Assembly (NCBI RefSeq): GCF_028823535.1
Contig: NZ_JAQIYM010000010.1
Span: forward strand, 124,001 to 188,000
Length of the DNA: 64,000 nucleotides
Reading direction: 5' to 3'
From: Pseudomonas serbica
GTDB taxonomy: Bacteria > Pseudomonadota > Gammaproteobacteria > Pseudomonadales > Pseudomonadaceae
Shown: positions 8,519 to 17,278 of the stretch, one piece after another
Position numbering within the stretch: the stretch's first letter is position 1
How the letters are laid out: every line of letters starts with the position of its first letter
Made by a program: the position numbers and the translations under genes
The notes under the pieces: generated by a model
What the model saw: only the letters and a program-made list of their open reading frames with translations
The model's database searches: none
Told to the model about the DNA's origin: nothing

Positions 8519-8533
8519 TGGAATCAGATTCCA
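8519..8533 (+). promoter_or_regulatory. Putative IclR-family operator, site 1
   Basis: TGGAATCAGATTCCA is a perfect 7-1-7 palindrome and closely resembles the IclR-type TGGAA-N-TTCCA dyad. It overlaps the expected transcription start of the flavoenzyme-aldo/keto reductase unit and lies in the shared region with the divergent IclR gene. Confidence 0.6.
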
Positions 8534-8557
8534 AAAAACCAATACCGGAGTTCACAC

Positions 8558-10300
8558 ATGCCTGCCCAAGCCCTTCCCGACATCGACTGCGATGTACTGA
8601 TCGTCGGCTCCGGTGCGGCCGGGCTGGCATCCGCCGTGACAGCGGCATGGCATGGCCTGAAGGTGATAGTGGTGGAAAAAGACCCGGTGTTGGGCGGCGC
8701 CACCGCCTGGTCCGGTGGCTGGGCATGGGTACCGTGCAATCCCCTGGCCCGGCGGGCCGGCATCGTCGAAGACGTTGAACAACCACGCACTTACTTGAAA
8801 CACGAATTGGGTGATCGGTATGACCCGGCGATGATCGATGCCTTCCTTGAGGCCGCTCCTCGCATGGTGGCGTTCTTCGAACAACACACCTCGCTGCAAT
8901 TCGCCGACGGCAACGCAATTGCCGACATTCATGGCGACACGCCGGGCGCCGGTACGGGTGGGCGTTCAGTGATCGCCGCCCCCTATGACGCACGCAACGT
9001 GGGCAGGTTGCTCAAGCGCTTGCGCAAAACCATGCGCGAAACAGCCTTCATGGGCATGCCGATCATGGCGGGCGCCGACCTCACCGCGTTTCTCAACCTG
9101 ACCCGCTCGTGGTCGGCAGCCTGGCACGTTACAAAACGCTTTACTCGCCATTTGCTCGACCTCGCCGTGCATGGTCGGGCGATGCAACTGGTCAACGGCG
9201 TGGCGCTGGTGGCACGCCTGGCGAAATCCGCCGACGATCTTGGCGTGTTGTTGTGGGAGTCGGCACCGGTCACTGAGTTGCTGCGCGAGAACAATCAGGT
9301 AAAGGGCGCGGTCGTTCACACCGCCAAAGGTTCGATTCGCATCAAGGCTCGCAGGGCGGTGGTGCTCGCGGCCGGCGGCTTCGCCAATGACATCGAACGA
9401 CGCAAGGCCCTGTTCCCGCGCACACCGACCGGACACGAACACCTGGCACTTCCGCCCCTGGGCGTGTCCGGCGATGGTCTGCGGCTGGGCGAGAGTGTCG
9501 GGGCCCGAGTCGACACCAACCAGGCATCGCCTGTCGCCTGGGCGCCCGTTTCACGCGTGCCCTACCAGGATGGCAGCAGCGGCCACTTCCCGCACATCAT
9601 CGAACGCGGCAAGCCGGGGATCATCGGCGTGCTGAGTAACGGCCAGCGCTTCGTCAACGAAGCCAACGGGTACTACGACTATGTGACGGCCATGGTCGCC
9701 AGCGCCCCGCCCGACGAAGAAGTGGCCTCCTGGCTGATCTGCAGCCATGGCTTTCAGCGACGATATGGCCTGGGTATTTCCCGGCCGTTTCCGGTACCGC
9801 TGTCATCCTTTATCCGCAGTGGTTACCTGAAAACCGGCAAGACCCTGGAGGAATTGGCACAGGCCTGCGGTATCGACCCTAACGGCTTGCGCACCACCGT
9901 GGCGGACTACAACCGACACGCTCGCAACGGCCAGGATCCTCAGTTCGGCCGTGGTTCAACGCCCTACAACCGCAAACAGGGTGATGCTCTCCACCAGCCC
10001 AATCCTTGCGTCGCACCGATTGAGCAGGGGCCGTTCTATGCCGTGAAAGTCGAACCGGGCTGTTTTGGCACCTTCGCCGGGCTCAAGGTCAATCACCATG
10101 CCCAGGTCCTCGACGACTCAGGGCAGGCCATCAGTGGCCTGTACGCGGCGGGAGGCGACATGGCCAGCATCATGGGCGGCCACTACCCCGCCGGCGGCAT
10201 CAACCTTGGGCCGGCGCTGACGTTCGGCTACATCGCCGCACGCCATATCGCCGGCGTCACCGCTTATGAAAAGGAGATCGACCATGCAGCACATCGTTAA
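8558..10300 (+). CDS. FAD-dependent oxidoreductase, fumarate reductase/3-ketosteroid dehydrogenase-like
   Basis: This 580-residue flavoprotein has an N-terminal FAD-binding motif GSGAAG at 17-22 (DVLIVGSGAAGLASAV) and GGATAWSGG near 47-55. A C-terminal FAD-closing segment reads GGHYPAGGINLGPALTFG. Length and motifs fit the family of 3-ketosteroid delta-1-dehydrogenases and flavocytochrome-c-type fumarate reductases, which add or remove hydrogen across a C-C bond next to a carbonyl. No steroid genes are nearby, so a steroid substrate is unlikely. CGGAG precedes the ATG. It overlaps the aldo/keto reductase gene by 17 bp and is divergent from the IclR gene. Confidence 0.88.
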   Translation: MPAQALPDIDCDVLIVGSGAAGLASAVTAAWHGLKVIVVEKDPVLGGATAWSGGWAWVPCNPLARRAGIVEDVEQPRTYLKHELGDRYDPAMIDAFLEAAPRMVAFFEQHTSLQFADGNAIADIHGDTPGAGTGGRSVIAAPYDARNVGRLLKRLRKTMRETAFMGMPIMAGADLTAFLNLTRSWSAAWHVTKRFTRHLLDLAVHGRAMQLVNGVALVARLAKSADDLGVLLWESAPVTELLRENNQVKGAVVHTAKGSIRIKARRAVVLAAGGFANDIERRKALFPRTPTGHEHLALPPLGVSGDGLRLGESVGARVDTNQASPVAWAPVSRVPYQDGSSGHFPHIIERGKPGIIGVLSNGQRFVNEANGYYDYVTAMVASAPPDEEVASWLICSHGFQRRYGLGISRPFPVPLSSFIRSGYLKTGKTLEELAQACGIDPNGLRTTVADYNRHARNGQDPQFGRGSTPYNRKQGDALHQPNPCVAPIEQGPFYAVKVEPGCFGTFAGLKVNHHAQVLDDSGQAISGLYAAGGDMASIMGGHYPAGGINLGPALTFGYIAARHIAGVTAYEKEIDHAAHR

Positions 10301-11117
10301 TGCCCAGGGCTTGAACATGCCCAAGCTCGGCCTCGGCACCTGGCCAATGCTCGGTGAAGCATGCACCCGAGCCGTGGAACAAGCCTTGGCGCTGGGTTAT
10401 CGACACATCGATACCGCGGCGGCCTACAACAACGAGGACGCTGTAGGTCAGGCACTGGCGAACAGTCATACACCCCGTGAACAGATCCATGTCACCAGCA
10501 AAGTCTGGTGGGACCAGCTGCAACCCGACGCCATGCGCTATTCCATGGACCGCAGCCTCAAGGCTTTGCACAGTGATTACATCGACCTCTTCATGATCCA
10601 TTGGCCCAGCACCGATTGGGACTTGCCAAGGACGATCGAAACCCTGGTGTCATTCAAGGAACAGGGGTTGGCGCGCAACATCGGCGTGGCGAATTTTCCG
10701 TTGCCCCTGCTGCGTAAAGTCGTCGAGGAACTGGGCGCACCACTGTCAGCCATTCAGGTCGAGTACCACGTGCTGCTCGGACAAAATGCGCTGCTGGACT
10801 ACGCCCGTCGGCACGACCTGGCACTGACGGCTTATTCGCCGCTGGCACGCAACAAGGTCTCGGACATTCCGGTTATCCAGCAAATCGCCGTCAAGCATGG
10901 GGTATTGCCGACCCAGGTCGCACTCAAATGGCTGCTGGATCAACCGAACGTGGCCGCCATCCCCAAAGCCAGCAGCGAGGCCAACCAACTGGCCAACCTG
11001 GCAGCGTTCACTGTCAACCTGGATGATCAGGATCGGGCGCTGATTGCGGGCTTGTCCAAACGCGAGCGTCAAGTCAGTCCGGACTTTGCGCCCGTGTGGG
11101 ACGCGTTCGATCGTTAA
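10284..11117 (+). CDS. Aldo/keto reductase
   Basis: This 277-residue (alpha/beta)8 NADPH-dependent reductase has the full catalytic tetrad: D43 and Y48 (HIDTAAAYNNE), K73 (VTSKVWW) and H106 (FMIHWP). The C-terminal cofactor loop IPKASSEANQLANL is also present. It resembles the 2,5-diketo-gluconate reductase branch (DkgA/B), but the substrate is not evident. The ATG at 10284 follows AAGGAGA at good spacing. It overlaps the end of the flavoenzyme gene and should be co-transcribed with it, so it likely interconverts a keto and hydroxy group on the same pathway intermediate. Confidence 0.92.
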   Translation: MQHIVNAQGLNMPKLGLGTWPMLGEACTRAVEQALALGYRHIDTAAAYNNEDAVGQALANSHTPREQIHVTSKVWWDQLQPDAMRYSMDRSLKALHSDYIDLFMIHWPSTDWDLPRTIETLVSFKEQGLARNIGVANFPLPLLRKVVEELGAPLSAIQVEYHVLLGQNALLDYARRHDLALTAYSPLARNKVSDIPVIQQIAVKHGVLPTQVALKWLLDQPNVAAIPKASSEANQLANLAAFTVNLDDQDRALIAGLSKRERQVSPDFAPVWDAFDR

Positions 11118-11265
11118 CCGCGAAAAGGCCACTTTTCATGTACGACACCTGTCGCAATGACTGTGGCTTACCAAACCTTACACATTTCACCCACACGCCT
11201 TTGCCAGTGCGGTTATTCATAGACCCGGCGCTACACGCCCCATCAATCTATGAGAGACCGTCAAC

Positions 11266-12135
11266 ATGCAATGGACCAAGGCAAGACGCAGCAAAAACGT
11301 GAACGACACACGTGAGGGCAAGGACGCCCGCATGCTTACGGGGACAACACTGGCTGCCGGAATGGCCGCCGTCGCCCTGGCCAGTGCGGGACTTTATTCA
11401 ACACTGGACACACCAACAGACGTCACTCCGATCGCCCCCTCGTACACCTTGAACCGTCCCCTTCCTCACCCATCGGTCGAGCCGCAGGAAGATCTGCAAC
11501 TGATGTTTGTGCAGTCGGTGCTGGGCGACACCGAAGACACATGGCAGCAATTGTTTTCGCAAATGGGCCGACACTATCCGCAACCCACCCTGACGCTGTT
11601 CGACAACGGCGTCGTCTCGGGCTGTGGTTTCGCCAGTTCCAGCAGCGGCCCGTTCTATTGCCCGAGCAATCAGCAGGTGTATCTCGACCTCGAGTTTTTC
11701 AGCAAACTGGAACAGCAGTTTGCAGTGGTCGGTGACTTCGCGCGGGCCTACATCATTGCTCACGAAATCGGACATCATGTGCAGCTGGAACTGGGGCTTT
11801 CCGAATCCTTCGAAAAAGCCTTGCTCGAGCGCCAACCCGTCAGCGGCGACGGTGGACTGGAGGTTCGCGCAGAGTTGCAGGCCGATTGCCTGGCCGGCGT
11901 CTGGGCGCACCATGCGCAACAACGCCTGGACTGGCTGGAGCCGGGTGATATTGATGCCGCCCTGCATGCCGCGGCAATGTTTGGTGACGACCATCTGCAA
12001 AGTTCGCGAAATGCCCAGGTTCGACCAGAGACCTTCAGCCACGGCACTTCCCGCCAGCGCGTGAACTGGTTCAAGACAGGATTTGCCACAGGTCTGCCGG
12101 AGTCCTGTGACACCTTCACCGCCGAGTCCCTGTGA
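11266..12135 (+). CDS. Neutral zinc metallopeptidase (YpfJ family), shorter paralogue
   Basis: This 289-residue protein begins with the family's MQWTKARRSKNVNDTR and has one membrane helix (about 24-46) that would place the rest in the periplasm. The zinc site is HEIGH (H166, E167, H170), with ELQADCLAG at 204-212 supplying the likely third ligand. Two cysteines occur at 120 and 132 (SGCGF, FYCP). The next gene is a close paralogue, with the same LGDTEDTW, SGPFYCP and SRQRVNWFKTGFA-like blocks. This copy lacks the glycine-rich GGGGGG stretch after the N-terminus and is more divergent there. Physiological substrate unknown. Confidence 0.9.
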   Translation: MQWTKARRSKNVNDTREGKDARMLTGTTLAAGMAAVALASAGLYSTLDTPTDVTPIAPSYTLNRPLPHPSVEPQEDLQLMFVQSVLGDTEDTWQQLFSQMGRHYPQPTLTLFDNGVVSGCGFASSSSGPFYCPSNQQVYLDLEFFSKLEQQFAVVGDFARAYIIAHEIGHHVQLELGLSESFEKALLERQPVSGDGGLEVRAELQADCLAGVWAHHAQQRLDWLEPGDIDAALHAAAMFGDDHLQSSRNAQVRPETFSHGTSRQRVNWFKTGFATGLPESCDTFTAESL

Positions 12136-12283
12136 TACCCGCCCGTCAATGAGGCCTCCAATCTCGCGGCCTGGATAGAACCGCCGTCGCTCCCGGCTGT
12201 CTGACGACCGGACTGGCGCCGCTCCTACTCAGCAGCAACACTCATCGCACGGTTCTTTACCCGCAACATCAGAGGATTCCCAC

Positions 12284-13177
12284 ATGCTATGGAAAAAAGG
12301 CCGACGCAGCGACAACGTGGTCGATGCCCGTGGCGATGATGTCGGCGGCGGTGGCGGCGGGATGCGTTTTGGTGGCGGCAAGGGCCTGAGCCTGACGGCG
12401 ATCCTGCTGATCGTAGGCATCGGCTGGATCACCGGCCAGGATCCGCTGCAGATTCTCGGACAATTGACCGGGCAGATGGGTGAACAATCGGCGCCGACCA
12501 CGACCCAAACGCGCAAGGCGCCACCGGCCAATGATGAAGGGGCCGAGTTCGTCCGCTCGATTCTCGGCGATACCGAGGATACCTGGCGCCAGATTTTCCA
12601 GCAGGCGGACCGGCAATATAAGGATCCGACCCTGGTGCTGTTCAGCAACCGGGTCAATTCGGCCTGCGGACTGGCCACCTCGGCGACCGGTCCCTTCTAT
12701 TGCCCCGCAGACCAGAAGGTTTACCTGGACATGGGCTTCTTCCAGGAAATGTCCCAACGCTTTGCTGCCGCGGGCGATTTCGCCCAGGCCTACGTGATCG
12801 CTCACGAAGTCGGACACCATGTACAAACCTTGCTCGGTGTTTCGGCGAAGATCCAGGCTGCCCGCCAGCAGGGCCGGCAGATGGAAGGCGATGGCGGCTT
12901 GCTGGTGCGCCAGGAGTTGCAAGCCGACTGCCTGGCCGGGGTCTGGGCCAACAATGCGCAGAAGCGTCTGAACTGGCTGGAACCCGGCGATATTGAAGAA
13001 GCGCTAAACGCGGCGAACGCCATTGGCGACGATCGCTTGCAGCAACAAGGCCAGGGCCGTGTGGTGCCTGACTCGTTTACCCATGGTACGTCAGCGCAAC
13101 GAGTGCGCTGGTTCAAAACCGGATTCGCCCAGGGCCAGGTTGGCCAGTGCGATACCTTTGCGGCGAAAAATCTGTAG
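12284..13177 (+). CDS. ypfJ: Neutral zinc metallopeptidase (YpfJ family)
   Basis: This 297-residue protein has the canonical family layout: MLWKKGRRSDNVVDAR, a glycine run at 21-26, one transmembrane helix (about 36-50), then the peptidase domain. Its zinc motif is HEVGH (H174, E175, H178) and ELQADCLAG lies at 211-219. The C-terminus VGQCDTFAAKNL matches the paralogue upstream (ESCDTFTAESL), showing a tandem duplication that includes the whole gene. It ends directly against the start of the alpha/beta hydrolase gene (TAG then ATG), so those two are co-transcribed. The family is widespread but its role is poorly known. Confidence 0.92.
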   Translation: MLWKKGRRSDNVVDARGDDVGGGGGGMRFGGGKGLSLTAILLIVGIGWITGQDPLQILGQLTGQMGEQSAPTTTQTRKAPPANDEGAEFVRSILGDTEDTWRQIFQQADRQYKDPTLVLFSNRVNSACGLATSATGPFYCPADQKVYLDMGFFQEMSQRFAAAGDFAQAYVIAHEVGHHVQTLLGVSAKIQAARQQGRQMEGDGGLLVRQELQADCLAGVWANNAQKRLNWLEPGDIEEALNAANAIGDDRLQQQGQGRVVPDSFTHGTSAQRVRWFKTGFAQGQVGQCDTFAAKNL

Positions 13178-14134
13178 ATGAAGAAGTGGTGGTTAGTCGT
13201 ACTGTTCACATGCGCAACGTCCCAGGCCGCCGAGCATGGGGTCAAGGAACTCAGTCCCGGGCGCCTGCTGTTGAAATCCGGAGAAATCGCGGTGGGCATC
13301 AGTCGGGCCCCGGCCAAAATCGAACGGGTATTGATCATCGTCCATGGTCGCTTGCGCAATGCACAAACCTATCTGCAGAGCGGCGAGCACGCCGTCGAAC
13401 TGGCTGGGCAAGGCGCTACGACCCTGGTGATTGCCCCGCAGTTCCTCAATGAAACCGACGTTGCACAGCACCAGGTGGCAGACACCGTCCTGCGCTGGCA
13501 GGGCAATGAGTGGATGGCCGGCGGTGAATCCACAGCACCCTTTCGTATGAGTTCCTACGATGCGCTGGACGAAATCATCGCCCGCCTGGGCGATCGCCAG
13601 CAGTTTCCGGATGTGAAGCAAATCATCATCGCCGGTCACTCGGGAGGCGCTCAAGTGGTTCAGCGCTACGCCTTGCTGGGCAAGGATCAGACGGCCCTGG
13701 AAGCCGCCGGCGTGCAGCTGCGCTATGTGATCGCCAACCCCTCGTCCTACACCTACTTTGATGAGCGTCGGCCAGTGGCTTTCAGTCATGCCGGTTGTCC
13801 ACAATTCAACCGCTGGAAGTACGGGCTGACAGACTTGCCGGCCTACGCGGAAGGACAGACTGCCGCGCTGCTGCAGGAAAAGTACCTCAAGCGCGACATC
13901 GTTTATCTGCTGGGGCAGCAGGACGTGGATCCGAACCATCCGGCACTGGATAAAACCTGTGAGGCAAAGGCTCAGGGGCCGAATCGATTGGCCCGTGGGC
14001 GCTATTACTTCGCTTATCTGAAGCGGCTGCAACCCCAAGGGTTGCAGCAGCAACTGATTGAAGTACCCGGAGTCGGGCACAACGGGGAAGGGATGTTTAC
14101 ATCGCCCCAGGGGCAGCAGGCATTGTTTCCGTAA
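13178..14134 (+). CDS. Exported alpha/beta hydrolase
   Basis: This 318-residue protein starts with a signal peptide (MKKWWLVVLFTCATSQAAEH, likely cleaved after QAA). The alpha/beta hydrolase fold shows the oxyanion region VHGRLRNA at 55-62 and the nucleophile elbow GHSGG with S155. GVGHNGEG near the C-terminus supplies the likely catalytic histidine, and the acid may lie in GQQDVDPNHP. It follows ypfJ without any gap. Secretion to the periplasm is predicted; whether it is an esterase, lipase or peptidase cannot be told. Confidence 0.88.
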   Translation: MKKWWLVVLFTCATSQAAEHGVKELSPGRLLLKSGEIAVGISRAPAKIERVLIIVHGRLRNAQTYLQSGEHAVELAGQGATTLVIAPQFLNETDVAQHQVADTVLRWQGNEWMAGGESTAPFRMSSYDALDEIIARLGDRQQFPDVKQIIIAGHSGGAQVVQRYALLGKDQTALEAAGVQLRYVIANPSSYTYFDERRPVAFSHAGCPQFNRWKYGLTDLPAYAEGQTAALLQEKYLKRDIVYLLGQQDVDPNHPALDKTCEAKAQGPNRLARGRYYFAYLKRLQPQGLQQQLIEVPGVGHNGEGMFTSPQGQQALFP

Positions 14135-14144
14135 CGAAGGGCGC

Positions 14145-14738
14145 TCAAGCCGACAGCATCTGCCGCAACTCGACACAATCCGCCGCATGCCAATCGGTCA
14201 ACTCCGGCCACGGATTATCCGGCAGGTTGACCAACACCGTCCGGGCTCCCGCCGCGCGACCGCAATCCAGGTCAAAACGGTAATCACCGACCATCACCAT
14301 CTCGCTGGCCGACACCTTCCAGGCTTCGGCCAGCTTGAGCAAGCCGCCAGGATGCGGCTTGGGTGGAGCCTCATCGCGCCCCAGCACATCCTCCACCGCG
14401 AAGCAGTCGGCCAGGCCGATAGCTTCCAGCGTGACATGCGCCAGTTCGCGGGCATTGCGCGTGAGAATGCCCAGGCGATAACCACGACCAGCCAATTCAC
14501 GCACCAGTTCCACCGCTCCCGGTGCCGGTTTCGAGCCCAGCGCCAGATCGCGCTCGTGTTCGAGCAGCCAGGCATGTTTGGCGTTCGCTTCTTCGGCCGG
14601 CAGTGCCGCCAGATGCGTCAGGATGTCGTCTTCAGGCGGGATCGCCAACGCTACACGGATCGCCGCGAAATCATGCACAGCCACCGTCAGGGTGCCGTCC
14701 ATGTCGAACACCCAATGGCGTACGTCCGCCAGGCTCAT
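14145..14738 (-). CDS. HAD family hydrolase, phosphoglycolate phosphatase-like
   Basis: This 197-residue HAD subfamily IA phosphatase has motif I FDMDGTLT with nucleophile D12 and acid D14. A helical cap follows, then LGILTRNA (motif II), the motif III lysine near APPKPHPGG, and VMVGDYRFDLDCGRAAG (motif IV). It likely dephosphorylates a small phosphorylated metabolite; the exact substrate is unknown. Its ATG overlaps the stop of tesB by four bases (ATGA), so the two genes are translationally coupled. Confidence 0.9.
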   Translation of the reverse strand: MSLADVRHWVFDMDGTLTVAVHDFAAIRVALAIPPEDDILTHLAALPAEEANAKHAWLLEHERDLALGSKPAPGAVELVRELAGRGYRLGILTRNARELAHVTLEAIGLADCFAVEDVLGRDEAPPKPHPGGLLKLAEAWKVSASEMVMVGDYRFDLDCGRAAGARTVLVNLPDNPWPELTDWHAADCVELRQMLSA

Positions 14739-15604
14739 GCCCAATCCTTGCGATAGCGAATCAGGCCTTCCTGAGTGACCGAGGCCACCAGTTGCCCGGC
14801 ACGGTTGAACACGCTGCCGCGGGAGAAGCCGCGGGAATTGCCGGCCCATGGGCTGTCCATCGCATACAACAACCAGTCATCGGCGCGCAGGTCGGCGTGG
14901 AACCACAACGCGTGGTCAAGGCTGGCGACCTGCATGTCCTTGTGCCAGACCGATTTGCCGTGGGGCAGCATCGAGGTGGTCAGCAGACCGAAGTCCGAAG
15001 CATAGGCCAGCAGGTACTTGTGCAATGCCGGGGACTCGGCCAAGGCGCCGTCGGCGCGAAACCAGACGTATTTGACCGGATCGCTGGCTTTCGGGTTGTA
15101 GGGATCTTCCTCGGTAACCGGGCGAAATTCGATCGGTTTCGGGCACAGCAGTTTTTCACGCATGTGCTCGGGGATCAGGTGCGCGCGTTGCTGGGTCAGC
15201 TCCAGTTCCGATGGCAGGTTTTCCGGCCCGACCACTTGCGGCATTTCAGTCTGGTGCTGGAAACCTTCTTCGTCGTACTGGAACGAAGCGCTGCAGGTGA
15301 AGATCGGCTGGCCCTTCTGGATCGCCGTCACCCGACGCGTGCTGAAACTGCCGCCGTCGCGCACCCGGTCAACGGAATACACCACTGGCAACTTGGCATC
15401 GCCCGGACGCAAGAAATAGCCATGCATCGAATGCACATGACGCGCCTCTTCAACGGTCTGACTGGCCGCCGACAGGGACTGCCCGAGTACCTGGCCTCCG
15501 AACAGCTGACGAAAACCCAGGTCCTGGCTGCGGCCACGGAACAGGTTTTCTTCGATCGGCTCCAGGCTCAGCAGGTCGACCAGATCATCCAACACTTGGC
15601 TCAT
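14735..15604 (-). CDS. tesB: Acyl-CoA thioesterase II
   Basis: This 289-residue double hotdog protein matches TesB in length and motifs: FRGRSQDLGFRQLFGGQVLG near the N-terminus, MHGYFLRPGD at about 75-84, and DHALWFHADLRADDWLLYA in the second hotdog, which contains the catalytic aspartate. TesB hydrolyses medium- and long-chain acyl-CoA to free acid and CoA in the cytoplasm. It is the first gene of a pair with the HAD phosphatase. Confidence 0.95.
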   Translation of the reverse strand: MSQVLDDLVDLLSLEPIEENLFRGRSQDLGFRQLFGGQVLGQSLSAASQTVEEARHVHSMHGYFLRPGDAKLPVVYSVDRVRDGGSFSTRRVTAIQKGQPIFTCSASFQYDEEGFQHQTEMPQVVGPENLPSELELTQQRAHLIPEHMREKLLCPKPIEFRPVTEEDPYNPKASDPVKYVWFRADGALAESPALHKYLLAYASDFGLLTTSMLPHGKSVWHKDMQVASLDHALWFHADLRADDWLLYAMDSPWAGNSRGFSRGSVFNRAGQLVASVTQEGLIRYRKDWA

Positions 15605-15710
15605 TCAGACTCTCCTCACACAACGCAATGCCGCGCAGTCCTGGCTGCGTCGGTCGATTCAGTTTCTGGCCAGTGCCAACATTGGGATCATTGTAAACGT
15701 CCATGCTCGG

Positions 15711-16283
15711 TTATCCATGCAAGGTTTGCAGCCATTGTTCACGACTGATGCGATACAGCACGTGGCGGCGCAGGGGATGATCGCGGGCCAGCCGCGGATG
15801 ATCGAAGTCATCGGCGGGATCGTGATGCATGCCGATCGCCTGCATGACCTTCTGCGATGGCAGGTTGCTGACTGAGGTAAAGGACACGACTTCGCTCAGC
15901 ACCAGGCGGTCAAATCCGCAGCGCAGAGCGGTCCAGGCCGCTTCGCTGGCATAACCCAGGCCCCAGTGCTCGCGCGCCAGGCGCCAGCCGATTTCAATGG
16001 CCGGGCTGAACGGCGCATCGAAACCGACTACGCCCAGACCGGTAAAACCGATGAACTGGCCGGTATCCTTGCGCTCCAGCGCCCAGAGGCCAAAGCCATG
16101 CTCGGCAAAGTGGTCGCGAACCCTGCCGATCAACGCTGCACTTTCGGATCGGCTCAAGGGCGCCGGAAAATAACGCATAACCTGCGGATCGGCGCACATC
16201 GCGGCAAATTCCGCCAAGTCCCCATCACGCCATTGCCGCAACAGCAACCGCGCGCTCGCCAGTTCCAGTATTGGCTCCATCAT
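15711..16283 (-). CDS. GNAT family N-acetyltransferase (RimJ/RimL type)
   Basis: This 190-residue protein has the GNAT fold of the RimJ/RimL group: LASARLLLRQWRDGDL at the N-terminus, QFIGFTGLG at the central beta strand, EIGWRLAREHWGLGYASEA as the acetyl-CoA binding motif A, and SNLPSQKVMQAIGM near the C-terminus. Such enzymes acetylate protein N-termini or small amines. Start is ATG at 16283 (a second ATG follows at once), behind a purine-rich GGGGGAGGGGG. It is divergent from the deacetylase-like gene at 16358. Confidence 0.9.
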   Translation of the reverse strand: MMEPILELASARLLLRQWRDGDLAEFAAMCADPQVMRYFPAPLSRSESAALIGRVRDHFAEHGFGLWALERKDTGQFIGFTGLGVVGFDAPFSPAIEIGWRLAREHWGLGYASEAAWTALRCGFDRLVLSEVVSFTSVSNLPSQKVMQAIGMHHDPADDFDHPRLARDHPLRRHVLYRISREQWLQTLHG

Positions 16284-16357
16284 CCCCCTCCCCCATTTCC
16301 ATGCTGCCAGTCTACAACGCTGGTAGGATCCTTCACTCATTCCGAAACGAAAACCCC

Positions 16358-17278
16358 ATGCCGCTGCCGCTGATCTACCACGAAGACTACAGTCCCGAGT
16401 TCCCGGCGGATCACCGCTTCCCCATGGACAAGTTTCGCCTGCTGCGCGATCACCTGGTGGACAGCGGCCTGACTCGCGATGCCGACCTGCTGCGCCCGCA
16501 GTTGTGCCCGCCGCAGATTCTTGCCCTCGCCCATGACCCTTCGTATATCGAACGCTACATGAGTGGCGATTTGTCCCGCGAGGACCAGCGACGCCTCGGC
16601 CTGCCCTGGAGCGAAGCCCTGGCCCGGCGCACGGTACGGGCGGTCGGCGGTTCGCTGCTGGCGGCGGAGCAGGCGCTGGAGCATGGCCTGGCCTGCCATC
16701 TGGCTGGCGGCACGCATCATGCGCATTACGATTTCCCCGCTGGTTTTTGCATCTTCAATGACCTGGCGGTGATCAGCCATTTCCTGCTGGAAAGTGGTCG
16801 GGTGAATCGGGTGCTGATCTTCGACTGCGATGTACATCAGGGCGACGGGACTGCACGTATCCTGCACAACACACCGGAAGCGGTGACCGTTTCCCTGCAC
16901 TGTGAGAAAAACTTCCCTGCACGCAAAGCCGAAAGTGACTGGGACATCCCGCTCCCCAACGGCATGGGCGATGCCGATTACCTGAAAGTGGTAGACGATG
17001 CGCTCAACTATTTGTTGCCGCTCTATCAACCAGACCTGGTGCTGTATGACGCCGGTGTCGATGTGCACAAGGACGACGCACTCGGTTACCTGAAGCTGAC
17101 AGACCAAGGCGTCGCCGCCCGCGATGAAGCCGTCATGCGCCATTGCCTGGGTCGGGATATTCCCGTTGTCGGCGTGATCGGCGGCGGCTACAGCAAGGAC
17201 CGCCGGGCCCTCGCCCGCCGTCACGGCATCCTCCATCACAGCGCGCAACGGGTCTGGCAGTCATCAGGCTGTCACTGA
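16358..17278 (+). CDS. Histone deacetylase family protein (AcuC-like)
   Basis: This 306-residue zinc-dependent deacetylase has the paired histidines of the charge relay in GGTHHAHYDFPAGFC (H120, H121). The zinc ligands are FDCDVHQGDGT (D158, H160) and the third ligand is in YDAGVDVHKDD. The shorter length and motif variants match bacterial class II-like acetylpolyamine amidohydrolase/AcuC relatives. The likely substrate is an acetylated small molecule or lysine; specificity is unknown. It is divergent from a GNAT acetyltransferase 74 bp away. Confidence 0.9.
   Translation: MPLPLIYHEDYSPEFPADHRFPMDKFRLLRDHLVDSGLTRDADLLRPQLCPPQILALAHDPSYIERYMSGDLSREDQRRLGLPWSEALARRTVRAVGGSLLAAEQALEHGLACHLAGGTHHAHYDFPAGFCIFNDLAVISHFLLESGRVNRVLIFDCDVHQGDGTARILHNTPEAVTVSLHCEKNFPARKAESDWDIPLPNGMGDADYLKVVDDALNYLLPLYQPDLVLYDAGVDVHKDDALGYLKLTDQGVAARDEAVMRHCLGRDIPVVGVIGGGYSKDRRALARRHGILHHSAQRVWQSSGCH

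Noticed and set aside
9334..9348. GGTTCGATTC, resembling a tRNA T-arm
   Set aside because: It lies inside the flavoenzyme coding sequence with no acceptor or anticodon stem around it.
8558..10300. Steroid-degradation function for the KstD-like flavoenzyme
   Set aside because: No other steroid catabolism gene is present in the window, and the neighbours point to a polar polyol or acid substrate.
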